Shown here piece after piece: positions 34,582 through 46,984 of a stretch of DNA of 64,000 nt (position 1 is its first letter; each line of letters starts with the position of its first letter). The DNA comes from Adineta ricciae (Eukaryota; Rotifera; Eurotatoria; Adinetida; Adinetidae): positions 327,210-391,209 of the forward strand of contig CAJNOJ010000063.1 in the NCBI GenBank assembly GCA_905250025.1. Reading direction: 5' to 3'. The notes under the pieces are model-generated. The model searched no databases. It was not told the DNA's origin and saw nothing but the letters and a program-made list of their open reading frames with translations. The translations under genes were made by a program, and so were the position numbers.

Positions 34582-36479
34582 CTTTTGATCCCCGTAACAA
34601 CCACGAATTATAACAAAAGATCTGAAAAGTCCCTCGTTTAAATGAATTCAATTGGTTTCACTATACAGATAAAATAAATAAGAATAAAAATATCATATTG
34701 TTTCAAATGAGAACATTTGTTGGAATTGACAACATGGACCAATACAATTTTTACATTAATCATCTTTATTGATTCAGCAAATCCTTTTCAAATAAATTTT
34801 TTTTGTACAGAAGAACAATTCTTTCAAGTTCATATCGACATGAAATGTGTAAAATAATATCTTATAGATGTCGCCATATTTCATCAGCATAAATTAATAA
34901 AGTATCTATTATCGATAGCATAGAATCCAATTCCTAATGAAAGTGTAATATCGGTATGTAACAACAGATTAGTCATGTCCGACCTAGATCTTAGAATTGC
35001 ATCAAATATTGTGATATAATATAGCTGGAAGTATAATACAGATCAAATTTATAACAAAAATGATTGAAATTTCGCCGGCGGAATCCAATGAAAACCGGTC
35101 ATGTAGAATCTTATTGAATTTTGAGTTTGGGTTTCAGGGTAGTGTAAAACTGAAAGCTTAACGTTTCAGGCCAAAGTTCGAATGATCTATAGACGCATTA
35201 TGCTGGCGTAATTATGGAGTAAGATAATGCAGAAGCATGATTTATTCTACATGAATGGTAGCTAGGTACTTTCGCATCATACATTTAATTTTTCATTTCA
35301 AATAGATGGGTTTTGAAGATATTTTTTCAGATTTTTGCGCCTTCTCATCCAAGTATTCTTTTCAAATTACCACTCAGATGATGATAATCCTCAGATTGTA
35401 ATGAATGAAATAGTCATTGTCCTTCGAAACGCAATTCTTCCACTGCGAATTTTCCTACACACTATTGAAAAGGATTGAAATAATATTTATTCACTAACAA
35501 AATAATCATCACGGTTTTGAACTCGACAATTGTCCATTTCAATAGGAAATAAACGATTCATGAAGAAAGTTGAATTACTCCAAATCAGAACTAGAATAAA
35601 TACAGCTAATCGAAAGATAATCATTGGCCGAAAAGAGAAGCCTAATAATAAGATGTATGTGCAAACAAAGAGATGCGAGGTCGTTTCAAATGTACTGAGC
35701 CAAATGCGCAAATCCAACAATGACGGCGACTATCTGACATAATTCAACAAGGTTCTTGGTGATGGATTTACGTCGGATTCCATCGGAAAAATTTTAATAT
35801 TCTACTGCAAATTTGATGAGCGTTATTTTCAGCCACATATATTGTATTATAGCCTTACGCGTCTATCGGATCCGGAAGCGACAGAATCTTATATAATTTT
35901 GTCCGGTTCGATAGAATTTTACGAATTTTCATCCGCTACAAAAATAGCACGAAGTAAAAATCAAATTAAATCGTCATCTGTGTTACCTAAAGATAATGAG
36001 CGAATACGAGATGAGGTTATGTCATTGAAATGCATGCAAAATAGACAACAAGAAACACTTACAAAAAGAAGTAGTGATTTCTTTCTTTCTTCATTATTGT
36101 ATATTTCTTCATTTACAGACAGTTTTATGTTTGTATCCGACTCAGTTTGATTCAAAATTGCGAACTCATGTTGGCAAAATTACGATCCTACATCAGCTAG
36201 TACACTATATACGTATTTAGAGCGCTTTTGAAAGTGTATTAGAATATAGTTCAGCTTCGGCTAATCTATATCTTCAGTTCTGTGTATTAAATTTTCTAGC
36301 AAAGATGAGCTTTTAATCAGTTAAATTGACATTAGTGGGAAAAGTAATCTTTTTATTGACGCACATAATGCGTCAAAGGATAACGGGAATATTTTTTATT
36401 AACTATTTCTATTCTTATAATTTAATAAGTGTTTTATTACTACCAAGAAGAACCTTCACTTCTTTTCAACTCATTTCAG
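34582..36479. other. Divergent spacer between COPG and the GPCR (left copy), with a coding-like relic
   Basis: Between about 35530 and 36140 the plus strand carries interrupted protein-like sequence (MKKVELLQIRTRINTANRK..., then RLSDPEATESYIILSG and ARSKNQIKSSSVLPKDNERI). The same is found, in a slightly different state, at about 39960-40473 in the right copy. Family unknown; it may be a decayed gene. The rest is AT-rich. Confidence 0.4.
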
Positions 36480-37015
36480 ATGGATCCATATATCTATCGT
36501 TTGTCTCGTTTTATTATTTTATTTATTTTTGCAATACCATCACTCATCTGTTTCCTTCTTATCTTTTTTTTTCTATTCAAAAATGGAGAAATCAATCACA
36601 AGCGCTTGCAGAATCATATCATTGTTGTATTTCTCTTTTGTAATTTCTTTCTTGTTACTACTGAATTACCTATTACATTAATTTATTCTTATGAAGGTTA
36701 CGTTTTACCTCAGATTGAACAATTCTGTTCGTTTTGGGTAGCACATAATTATGGATTATATTGTGTTGGTTTAATGCTTATGGCTTTTGGATCGATTGAA
36801 AGATACTTTCTAATTTTTCATGAAAGATTAATGCATCGATGGCGTTTCATTGTTCATTATCCTGGTATATTTATATGTTTTATTTATCCACCTTTATTTT
36901 ATCATTTGGTCGTTAATTTTTATCCATGTGAAAATAACTATGATTATGAATATTATGTTTGTGGAGGAGCTTGTTATCAATTCGAACATGTTATCAGTAT
37001 TATTGATTATCTTCT
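36480..37015 (+). CDS. Rhodopsin-like GPCR, left copy, truncated at the N
   Basis: Same receptor as at 40882-41877, here reading from MDPYIYRLSRFII to ISIIDYL, that is up to the beginning of span 5. It is then cut by the N at 37016. There is no stop codon or decay before the cut, so the truncation belongs to the assembly join and not to the gene. A splice acceptor (CATTTCAG) directly touches the ATG. Confidence 0.8.
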
Positions 37016-37016
37016 N

Positions 37017-38961
37017 AGCTTCTTTTGCTTCAGGATTTTCTTCAACAATTGAAATGATTGTATTGACAATTGCTTTCTTATATTCGTATCCACCCTCTTC
37101 ACGTAACATATTGGCAAGAAACGTCATCAATACTGTATGTTTACGTGGAAACTTTTGACATAATGATCTAAATTGATTAAATACCATCATTACCATGTAA
37201 ATCAATCCTTATCCATTTCATACTTAATGGCATCGACGACCACCGTTTTGAATTGATCGGAGATTTCAGATAAAAATGATGAGATTTGTTTCATCAACCG
37301 ATCAACACCTGCTTCATTACCAGTCTATAACGGATACAAGCGATGTAATCAATTTATGATGGAGAAAATGACATATTTACTTTGAGGAGTGTTGTTATAG
37401 CCAGTGTTGCAATTGATCGATTCGAATCGGTGATTAATGTTTCAAGATCAACATTGCAGGCTGTGACTGCTGCTGGATATTGAATAGCAACCTATTTTGA
37501 GAAAAACAAGTTTATTTTCGTTCGCTGTCTCGTCGAATCTTCTTGTAACAAACTTTGTTGAGTGTTCGAACAGCAGCATAACGTAAAACCGGTTTTGGTG
37601 ATGAAATAAATAATTGAAGAACATTAACAGCTGAACTAAGTTCTTTTGGTGTCACACATTTGAGCGAAACAATTGTTGATGCTGCTTCGTAGATAACCAT
37701 TTCATTTTTATGACGTAGACATGAATCAATGAAATCGTACATTGGACTATCCGTTCTAAAAGTCAAACGAAGAAAGAATTGATTCGACACATTTCGGCCT
37801 TTAAAAGACAAAAACTTTCTACTAACCCTTCGCCTTCTTCATTGATCAAACTAGCTGCTATGCGAATGAGAAAACAATACGCGTATGGGCTTCGAAGGCC
37901 AGCCTTGGAAAATTTCACAATCAATTTTCTGATCGCATGTTTGTCCGATCGACGTATTTGATAGAGAAGACCAAGCGCATGATATTGGACCATGATATTA
38001 TCGTTATTAACTGCTTCTTGGACTTCATTTACCCATCGTTTCACTACTTCAGGACCTTGACGCATCAAATGAACGGATGACACCAATGCTGCCGACGCAA
38101 CCGACGGAAGTTTATCAACAATTGCTTGTTTCATATATCGTTCAACACTTTGCATCATCGATGCCTATAGATTTAAATGAATGGATTACGATTTCGAAAA
38201 GAAAATCTCAATGCGTACATCGGTGATTTTACATAAAGCACGTATGGCCGGTCCACGGTGTGAATCTTCTTTACCGGTCATATCACGAGTTAAACTTGAT
38301 GTTACAATGATAACATCATTGGCAACCGTTGACATTTCCTTGATCGATAGATAAATCATTCGACGAAGCATCATCTAAATGTAGAATAGAATAAAACGAG
38401 TTGCTTTACTTTCTCGGTAAAATTTACATCTTTTGATTGAAATAATTTTGTCATAGCAAAAAATGTTTCGGTTGCTTCAGTTTGACCCAATTGTTCACCC
38501 TAAAGTAAAGGACAAATTAGTTGTGCATATCTAAGCAGTCATGACAAATAAATCGAAAATAATAAGACCAAATGGATCCCTCAACAGAGAAAAAAATTAT
38601 GCTGCTATTCATCACCATTCAACAGAAAAAGAAACACAGAGACTCTTTTTTACCATTTCTGGCTATAATAGTAATGATAGAAGATGATTCTGTAAATCTA
38701 ACATGAGTACAAGAGTATTTTCTTACTTGATTAATCATATAAATGATCTTCGTTAGAATCTGAACACATTTTCGTGTGTTTACAGGTGTCTCATTGAATG
38801 TTCGAGCCTATTGGGTACAGAAATTATATTTTTTAGAATGATAATGAAAGACTTCAGTTTACTTCTTGGAGGACAGAAGCTTTTTCGAGATTCTTGTATG
38901 GATTTCCACTTGTACTTGATTCTTCATCCTTTTTATCTTGTTTCCGGAATGACGAAAGCAT
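37017..38961 (-). CDS. COPG: Coatomer gamma, right copy, 3' (C-terminal) half missing at the N
   Basis: Starts with the same ATG context (MLSSF... at 38961) and contains the same first exons and intron positions as the left copy. Between 37512 and 38374 the exons match with few substitutions (for example [12 protein letters not shown] versus [12 protein letters not shown], an intronic stretch). It runs leftwards into the exon [20 protein letters not shown] and breaks at the N. The appendage domain is absent only because of the join. Frames are intact. Confidence 0.85.
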
Positions 38962-40881
38962 CTTTTGATCTCCTTAACAACCACGAATTATAACAAAAGA
39001 TCTGAAAAGTCCCTCGTTTGAATGAATTCAATTGATTTCAGTATACAGATAAAATAAATAAGAATAAAAATATCATATTGTTTCAAATGAGAACATTTGT
39101 TGGAATTGACAACATGGACCAATACAATTTTTACATTAATCATCTTTATTTATTCAGCAAATCTTTTTCAAATAAAATTTCTTTTGTACAGACGAACAAT
39201 TCTCTCAAGTTCATATCGATATGAAATGTGTAAAATAATATCTTATAGATGTCGCCATATTCCATCAGCATAAATTAATAAAGTATATAAGCATGAATCC
39301 AATTCCTCATGAAAGTGTAATATCGGTATGTAACTACGGGTTAGTCATAGCCAAACTATATCTAAGAAGTGCGTCAAATACTATGATATTATATAGCTGG
39401 AAGTATAATACTAATCAAATTTGTAACAAAAATGATTGAAATTTCGCCGGCGGAATCTAATTGAATTTTGAGTTTCAGGGTAGTATAAAGCTGAAAGCTT
39501 AACGTTTCAGACCAAAGTTCGAACGCACTATAGACACATTACGCCGGCGTAGTTATGGAGTAAGTTAATGCAGAAGCGTGATTTATCCTACATGAACGAT
39601 ATAATATTATTCAATCTTTTGAATCATTCAGCAGTAAAAGAGAATCAACGTATCACATACGTACTTTCGCACTATACATCTAATTTCTCATTTCAAATAG
39701 ATGTGTTTGGAAGATATTTCTTCAGATTTTGACGGCTTTTCATCCAAGTATTCTTTTCAAATTACCAGTCAGATGATGATAATCCTCAGGTTGCAATGAA
39801 TGAAATAGTCATTGACCTCCGAAAAGTAATTCTTCCATTGCAAAGCTCATGTTTTCTACACACTCTTGAAAAGAATTGAAATAATATTTATTCACTAACA
39901 AAATAATCATTACGATTTTGAACTCAATAATTGCCTATTTCAGTAGGCAATAAGAAGTTCATGAAGAAAGTTGAATTACTCTAACTCAGAACTAGAATAA
40001 ATATAGATAATCTATAGATAATCATTGGTCGAAAAGAAAAGTCTAATAATAAGATATGTGTGCAAACAAAGAGATGCGAGATCGCTTCAAATGTACTTAT
40101 CCAAGTGGACAAATCCAATAATGACGACGACTATCTGACATAATTCAAAAAGATGCCTGGTGATGGATTTACGTCGGATTCCCTCGGAAAAATTTTAATA
40201 TTCCACTCCAAATATGAGCGCTATTTTCAGCCATATATATTGTATTAGAGCCTTGTGCGTCTGTTGGATCCGAAAGCAACAAAATCATATATAATTTTGT
40301 CCGTCTCGACAGAATTCTACGACTTTTCATTTGCTACAAAAATAGCACGAAGTAAAAATCAAATTAAATCGTCATCTATGTTACCTAAAGATAATGAGCG
40401 AATACGAGATGAGGTCGTGTCATTGAAATGTACGCAAGATAGACAACAAGAAACACTTACAAAAAAGAAATAGTGATTTCTTTCTTTCTTCATTATTGTA
40501 TATTCCTTCATTTACAAACAGTTTTATGTTTGTATCTGACTCAGTTTGATTCAAAACTGCGAACTCATGTTGACTATTAAAATTGGAATCCCGCATCAGC
40601 TAGTACACTGTATACATATTTAGGGCACGCTTGAAAGCATATTAAAGTATAGTTCAGCTTCCGCTAATCTTTATCTTCAATTTTGTGTATTAAATTTTCA
40701 AGCAAAGACGAGCTTTTAATCAGTTACATAGATGTTAGTGGAAAAAGTAATCTTTTCATTGACACACATAATACGTCGAAGGATAACAGGGCATATTTTA
40801 TTAACTATTTCTATTCTTATAATTCAATAAGCGTTTCATTACTACCAAGAAGAATATTCATTTCTGTTCAACTCATTTCAG
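38962..40881. other. Divergent spacer (right copy)
   Basis: Counterpart of 34582-36479. Carries the same coding-like relic at about 39960-40473 (RLLDPKATKSYIILSV, ARSKNQIKSSSMLPKDNERI) with its own interruptions. An insertion of about 60 bp near 39594-39650 is not in the left copy. Confidence 0.4.
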
Positions 40882-41877
40882 ATGGATCCATATATCTATC
40901 GTTTGACTCGTTTTATTATTTTATTTGTTTGTGCAATACCATCCCTAATCTGTTTCCTTCTTATCTTTTTTTTTCTATTCAAAAATGGAGAAATCAATCA
41001 CAAGCGTTTGCAGAATCATGTCATTGTTGTGTTTCTCTTTTGTAATTTCTTTCTTGTTACTACTGAGTTACCTATTACATTAATTTATTCTTATGAAGGT
41101 TACGTTCTACCTCAGTTTGAACGCTTTTGTTCGTTTTGGGTAGCACATAATTATGCATTATATTGTGTTGGTTTGTTGCTTATGGCTTTTGGATCAATTG
41201 AAAGATACTTTCTAATTTTCCATGAAAGATCAATGTATCAATGGCGTTTCATTGTTCATTATCCTGGTATATTTATATGTTTTATTTATCCACCTTTATT
41301 TTATCATTTGGTCGTTAATTTTTATCCATGTGAAAATAACTATGATTATGAATATTATGTTTGTGGAGGAGCTTGTTATCAATTCGAACATGTTATCAGT
41401 ATTATTGATTATCTTCTAAATGTCGCCTCTCCTACTATTATAATCGTATTAGCAAATATGATTCTTCTTTATCGTGTAATCAATCAAAAACGAGCAATGA
41501 AATTAGCGAATACTTGGCAAAAAAACCAATTGATGTATGTTCAACTAGTATCGATTTCAGTATTATATTTAATTATCTGGATACCATTTGTTATTATTTC
41601 ACTAATTCGCTTATTTTATGATCCATTTTTTTTACAAGATGTGATTTTATTAATTATAAACTACTGTTTATATATCATTCCACTAGTTTCACCATTTAGT
41701 TGTCTTATTGGTTTACCAAAAGTACGATATCAATTGCGAAGAAGACATTGGCATTCATTGTGGGCACATAGTATTAATCATAATCGAATCGGACCAGCAA
41801 GAACTATGGATGTTGTTCGAACTAGACAGCAACATATTTTGCCAAGTCGACAACTAGAAAATGAACATATATGTTAA
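40882..41877 (+). CDS. Divergent rhodopsin-like (class A) GPCR, orphan
   Basis: 331 residues in one coding exon. Seven hydrophobic spans are visible: about 9-33, 44-69, 84-108, 124-146, 172-198, 217-243 and 252-278. Span 3 ends in ERY (107-109), the counterpart of DRY. Cys83 and a Cys in the second outer loop (C161 or C165) can form the usual disulphide. Span 6 has LIIWIPF. Span 7 lacks a canonical NPxxY and reads PLVSPFSCLIGLPKVRY. The tail is basic, 50 residues, without a cysteine cluster. Such short, divergent class-A receptors are numerous in rotifers; ligand unknown. An acceptor CATTTCAG abuts the ATG, so the 5' UTR is spliced or a leader is added. Confidence 0.85.
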   Translation: MDPYIYRLTRFIILFVCAIPSLICFLLIFFFLFKNGEINHKRLQNHVIVVFLFCNFFLVTTELPITLIYSYEGYVLPQFERFCSFWVAHNYALYCVGLLLMAFGSIERYFLIFHERSMYQWRFIVHYPGIFICFIYPPLFYHLVVNFYPCENNYDYEYYVCGGACYQFEHVISIIDYLLNVASPTIIIVLANMILLYRVINQKRAMKLANTWQKNQLMYVQLVSISVLYLIIWIPFVIISLIRLFYDPFFLQDVILLIINYCLYIIPLVSPFSCLIGLPKVRYQLRRRHWHSLWAHSINHNRIGPARTMDVVRTRQQHILPSRQLENEHIC

Positions 41878-42995
41878 TCATTTCAATCAAAATATTCTTA
41901 TTCACGTCATATGACTTAACGAAAATTGCAATAATTAATCGACTATCAGAAAAATCTAAACACTAGAATTTCACGAATAGATTGTTTTTTATTTTAATGC
42001 TTTTCTTTCATCTATTTATATTCAATTAACAATATGTATTTGTGCTGCACTCCTATAATAATCTGTAACTTAACCTTCTCAAATACAATAATGATCGAAA
42101 TCAATTATACGTTTTCTGTCGAGGGAGCGGACATAGACAAGAGAATCTATATGATACTGTTATCATCACCTACTCTCATCCTTTTTCGTAAATTCTTTAA
42201 TATCATCGATCACGATATGTTCATCATTATATACATATAAACATAATTTACTATTAATATTTTTATGAAACAAGAATTTTGACATGATACAACTGCTCGA
42301 CATGAAATATCTTCCAAAAAGCAAAGCGATTTTGATTCTTGATCACAGATACCAAGAATCGATTGTGCTGGAAGATAAAAAAAAACCGACAAGAACACAC
42401 CAGCTAGTTGAATATACAATCAGTTCCATTTTGTACATGCATATGTAGAAAATTTCGTTTCAAGTCGAGAATAAACGGGTTATATTAACCCTGAACAATA
42501 TAATTCCAGCATCCGAATTCTTTAAATGATTCACGCGATTGACTTTACTTGAATCTGTGAATTCTAAAGAAAGCCCGATGAATCCTTCTGGTGAATTTGT
42601 TCAAAAGATTTCTGCTTCTGTTTTCCATGGATCTCTAATGTCTTCGTACAGGTTCCAATCCGTACTTCTCGATACGATTATACGAAAAAATACGAAAGTG
42701 ATGAATTGTTAGTAAAATACAACTATTCCCACTAGTAAGAATAACTCTCACTTCATTTTCTTACTACTCAATTGAGATAAATATGAAAAAAGAGAAAATT
42801 CTCAAATCGATAACATTTGACATCTATTTTGACGAATACGTATTCATGTCGCTACAATCCATTAGGTCGGCCATTGCATACATGGCTATAAACATAATTT
42901 CATTCGTGGCATTACAAATTGATTGTTTGTTTGTCTACTTTTTGCAATTTTCCATAAAGAAAAATGCTAAATATTCATGAAAAAATATAATTAAC
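41878..42995. other. Intergenic stretch
   Basis: No gene recognised. The segment 42780-42995 resembles 46770-47010 (for example GTCGCTACAATC), showing that the KLHL20 duplication described below includes upstream flank. Confidence 0.5.
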
Positions 42996-45397
42996 ATGGA
43001 AACAATGGATTCAACACCAATATCTTCGTTAGTAGGCGAAACTTGGTTCGTTTTCTTGCTTAGAAAAAATCAATTGCAAACAGAATAGGTTTTTTTTCTG
43101 TTTTTCTATTTTAGTACGATTGACCAAAATCAAAATGAAATCAATAGTTGTACCACAATTGATATGCTCAAAGATTGTTCATCATCAAATAATAAACTTA
43201 TTAAAACATCAGATAAACATGCAAAATTGCTATTAGAAAACTTAAATTTACTACGACAACAAAAGCAATTGTGTGATGTTATTTTAATTATCGGACAAAA
43301 TCAAATCTATGCTCATCGAGCCATTCTTTCAGGTTTGAGAAAATCTTTTTCATTGATCAATAAACCTTTTTTTAACTTTTTTTCAAGCATGTAGTCCTTA
43401 TTTTAAAGCGATGTTTCCTGGTGATTTAATTCAAAGTCAACAGATGGAAATAACTATTCATGATATTGATTATTGTGCAATGGATTTATTGATCAATTAT
43501 TGTTATACATCGAGAATCATTGTTGATGAACAAAATGTACAAATCTTATTACCAGCAGCTTCCATTCTTCGAGTAAAGAACTCACCAATGAAATTTATTT
43601 CAATCAAACAGTTGTTTTTCTATTTAGATTGATGAAGTTCAACTGACATGTTGTGAATTTCTACATAAACGATTGAATCCAAATAATTGTCTGAGTATTC
43701 GTGCATTTGCTGAAAAAAACGCTTGCCAAGAATTATTAAATCTTGCTGATCGTTATACGCAACAACATTTTCTTAACGTCAAAGAAAGTGAAGAGTTCTT
43801 ATTCTTACCAGTGAATCAGTTGATTGATATACTATCAAATGATGAATTGAATATTGCTTCGGAAGAAGATGTTTTTCTTTGTGTGATGAAATGGGTCTCA
43901 TATAACGTGGAGCAAAGAAAAGAGTATTTATCTAAGGTAAATTTATTGGACTTCATGGACAAAAATGAGTTTTGTTATTTTTTAGATCTTTGAGCACATT
44001 CGATTTCCATTGATGTCGGCGCGATTTCTTGTGAATCGCGTTAGTTCAGATCCATTGATAAAAGCTGATCAAAGGTGTCGTGATTTGGTTGATGAAGCAA
44101 AAGATTATTTACTATTACCACACGACCGATTGAATATGCAAGGACCTCGAACTAAACGACGAAAACCAGTAAAATCATGTGAAGTTCTATTTGCTGTTGG
44201 TGGTTGGTGTTCTGGTGATGCAATAGCCAGTGTCGAAATGTTTGATTCGGAAACAAATCAATGGAAATCTGTTGCATCGATGTCGAAACGAAGATGTGGA
44301 GTTGGAGTTGGTGTTCTTAATAATCTTCTTTATGCTGTTGGTGGACACGATGGTGTTAGTTATTTGAACAGTGTTGAAAGATTCGATCCTCAAACGAATC
44401 AATGGAGTAATGATATAGCACCGACGAGTTCATGTCGAACAAGTGTTGGCGTTGCTGTTCTTGACGATTACGTATTCGCTGTTGGTGGCCAAGATGGAAT
44501 TTCTTGTTTGAATCTTGTAGAAAAGTAAATGAAAATTATTCTGCTCTATGAGAACATTTATATTCTACTTTTTATGATCAAGATATGATCCAACTATGCA
44601 ACGATGGACTCGTGTAGCATCAATGAGTACGAAACGATTAGGCGTTGCTGTAGCTGTTCTTGATGGTTATCTTTATGCGATTGGCGGATCGGATGGACAA
44701 TCACCTCTCAACACTGGTAAATGGTGTTCGAAAAGAGAGATTACATAAATTTTATTCGATCATTTAGTTGAAAGATATGATTCGAAAACGAATAAATGGA
44801 TATCAGTAGCGCCAATGTTAACACGTCGAAAACACCTTGGATGTGCTGTTTATAATGGATTCATTTGTATGTTTGTTCATTCATTAAAATATCCTTTTTA
44901 TCTTTATTTTCATTTTTGTAGACGCAGTTGGTGGTCGAGATGATACAACAGAATTATCGACAGCTGAAAAATATAATCCGAAAACAAACCAATGGACATA
45001 TATTATTTCAATGAACTCAAGGCGCAGTGGAGTAAATAGTTTTTGTTGATTTGGATCATTTAAATCATTTGCTTGATCAAAATAGGTTGGATTGGCTGTA
45101 GTGAATAATAATTTAATGGCAATTGGTGGATTTGATGTGAGTCAAATCTAATGAGAGCATTTCAATTGAAAAATCATCTTTTTTCAGGGAACATCATATC
45201 TAAAAAGTGTTGAATTGTACGATCACGAGAGTAATTGCTGGAAAATGCAAGGAGGAATGTCTTATCGTCGATTAGGTGGTGGTGTTGGTGTTCTTAAAGT
45301 TCAACAATATGACTTGATATTTTCTGACACAATAAATCCGAATTCTTCTCTAGATGACGTCAAAAATCACTCACTTTCACAACTTGTCGACCTCTGA
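42996..45397 (+). CDS. KLHL20: KLHL20 orthologue (BTB - BACK - six Kelch repeats)
   Basis: Substrate adaptor of CUL3 ubiquitin ligases. [27 protein letters not shown] and [79 protein letters not shown]. The kelch propeller follows human KLHL20 blade by blade: [143 protein letters not shown]. Introns are 50-65 bp. The first exon (42996-43045, [11 protein letters not shown]...) uses donor GTTCGT and joins TIDQNQNE at about 43116. The C-terminal tail is 30 residues longer than in vertebrates. Cullin-3 itself is not in the window; the cullin at the left end is of the CUL1 type. Confidence 0.92.
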
Positions 45398-46984
45398 ATG
45401 ATCTCCGACACTTGATTTCACGTGTATACTTCATTTTGATACTTTTCTTATCTTCTCGGTGTAAAAAATTCGTTTCTCTTTCATTGTATTTTTTTTCTTC
45501 TATTTAAATGATGATTAATCAATAATGAAAAAATAATAAGAAATCGGTGGTTCTGAGAATGAAGTGGAGTTTCTCTAGCAAATGAATTTCATTTTATATG
45601 CAAATCAGCATGGACACTTTACTGTTCGAATTATTTCTCATACATACACGGTTAAAAGTGTTTCTAATGTTAATATGGATAGATGTCCGCAAAAGAATCA
45701 TCAAAATAATATTTCTAAAAGTTCTCTAGGAGAAGAAATTATTATACTTATTCAACCAAAGTCTAATACATGTCATTTTCTATCTGTCAAAATAGATAGT
45801 TTGTAATACTTATATGTTAAGTTGTCCCATTGTCTCAGACACATTTACTCTTGTTTATTCATCGAATGTAACATATCAATAATTATTTCGTTGTTTCCAG
45901 AATCCAAGAATACATTTACAATAGGACGTGTTAACACTGAGTAGTTTTTGATAATCCGTAGTTCACTCATTAATCTCGTGATGGAAACTGTGTTATTTTG
46001 TAGTCTTTGGGTGAGATATACCACAGAATTGCTTTACTGTACAATGCTAAAACGAATTGATTATCAAATATTGAATCTTTACGTTGTTCTTCTATTGTTT
46101 TTCACTAACATTGATTATGGCAGTGCTCTATTCGTTAACTATCAGCAAAATGTGTTAACATAGTACAGCAATGAGAATTCATCCTTTCAAAATAATATAA
46201 TGATTGAAAAAATTCATCGGTTGATTCATAAATAATTCTGTGTATATAGAATGATAGTAACATGTTGCTCGAAATACGAATTAGAGACGTTGCCCGGTTC
46301 TATAATTCTGAATTATCAATTTTGAATACGATCTTTTACCTATCATCTTTGTATTAAAAAACGAATTTGAATTATCGAAATTATCAGAACTAGCAGAGAT
46401 ATGATAGTTTTTGGAAATGTTGCACCTACTAACACTAGTCCAAGGTGCTTTGTTGGGAGAAAGCATTCACACCCTTATCCTCACCACCATATCACTATAT
46501 CTCTTAAACTTAATTTAGTAAATATACATATATTACGTATTTTCTGATTTTGTTAACAATTAGTAATTGATTTTGTCGCAAAATCATTATTCCTCAGTTT
46601 TTACTTGTATAGAAAGTTATAAGCAAAATTTCGTTTTTTCGTACTAGCTTCGTCGTCGTGCTAGCTTCACATTGATTTATTAGAACCATATCAGCCAATC
46701 AACAAAGTCTACTAATGAAGAGTTTTCAAAAACAGATTGCGAATTTTATTTGTTTATCAGCTCGATAAGAATATGGAACAAGAAAAAGTATTTTATATTC
46801 AATTTCGAAAAGAATGCTTTTGAAAATATTTATTGATGTCGCTACAATCGACTAGATCAATCATTAGAGATGAAGAGAAAGATGACTAACGATCATCATC
46901 AGCCGTCATTCATTCTATAAATTGTTTGTTGTTTGTCTGTTAGTCAACGAACATCTTTTTTTTCTTTTCCTTTTCTAAAAAGAG
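45398..46984. other. Spacer between KLHL20 and its relic
   Basis: No recognised gene. An ATG-initiated 74-codon frame at 45582-45806 (MNFILYANQHGHFTVRIISH...) has fair composition but no support. From about 46770 the sequence is homologous to the 5' flank of KLHL20. Confidence 0.45.

Larger units (their letters stand above)
32636..41417. repeat. About 4.4-kb near-identical direct duplication (COPG 5' half - spacer - GPCR) meeting at an N
   Basis: Left copy 32636-37015 (4,380 bp) and right copy 37017-41417 (4,401 bp) are collinear. They differ by roughly 2-4% in exons by eye, with more differences and indels in the spacer (for example extra bases near 39594-39650 in the right copy). The join at N 37016 is abrupt: the GPCR stops mid-frame and COPG resumes mid-intron. 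Each copy completes what the other lacks. I read it as two haplotypes (or homologous copies of a degenerate tetraploid) placed in tandem by scaffolding, not as a true tandem duplication. Confidence 0.85.

Noticed and set aside
42783-42980. 65-codon frame upstream of KLHL20
   Set aside because: It lies in flank shared with the pseudogene copy, where it is not preserved; no protein features.
44187-44402. Minus-strand frame in the kelch region
   Set aside because: Shadow of the repetitive kelch coding sequence.
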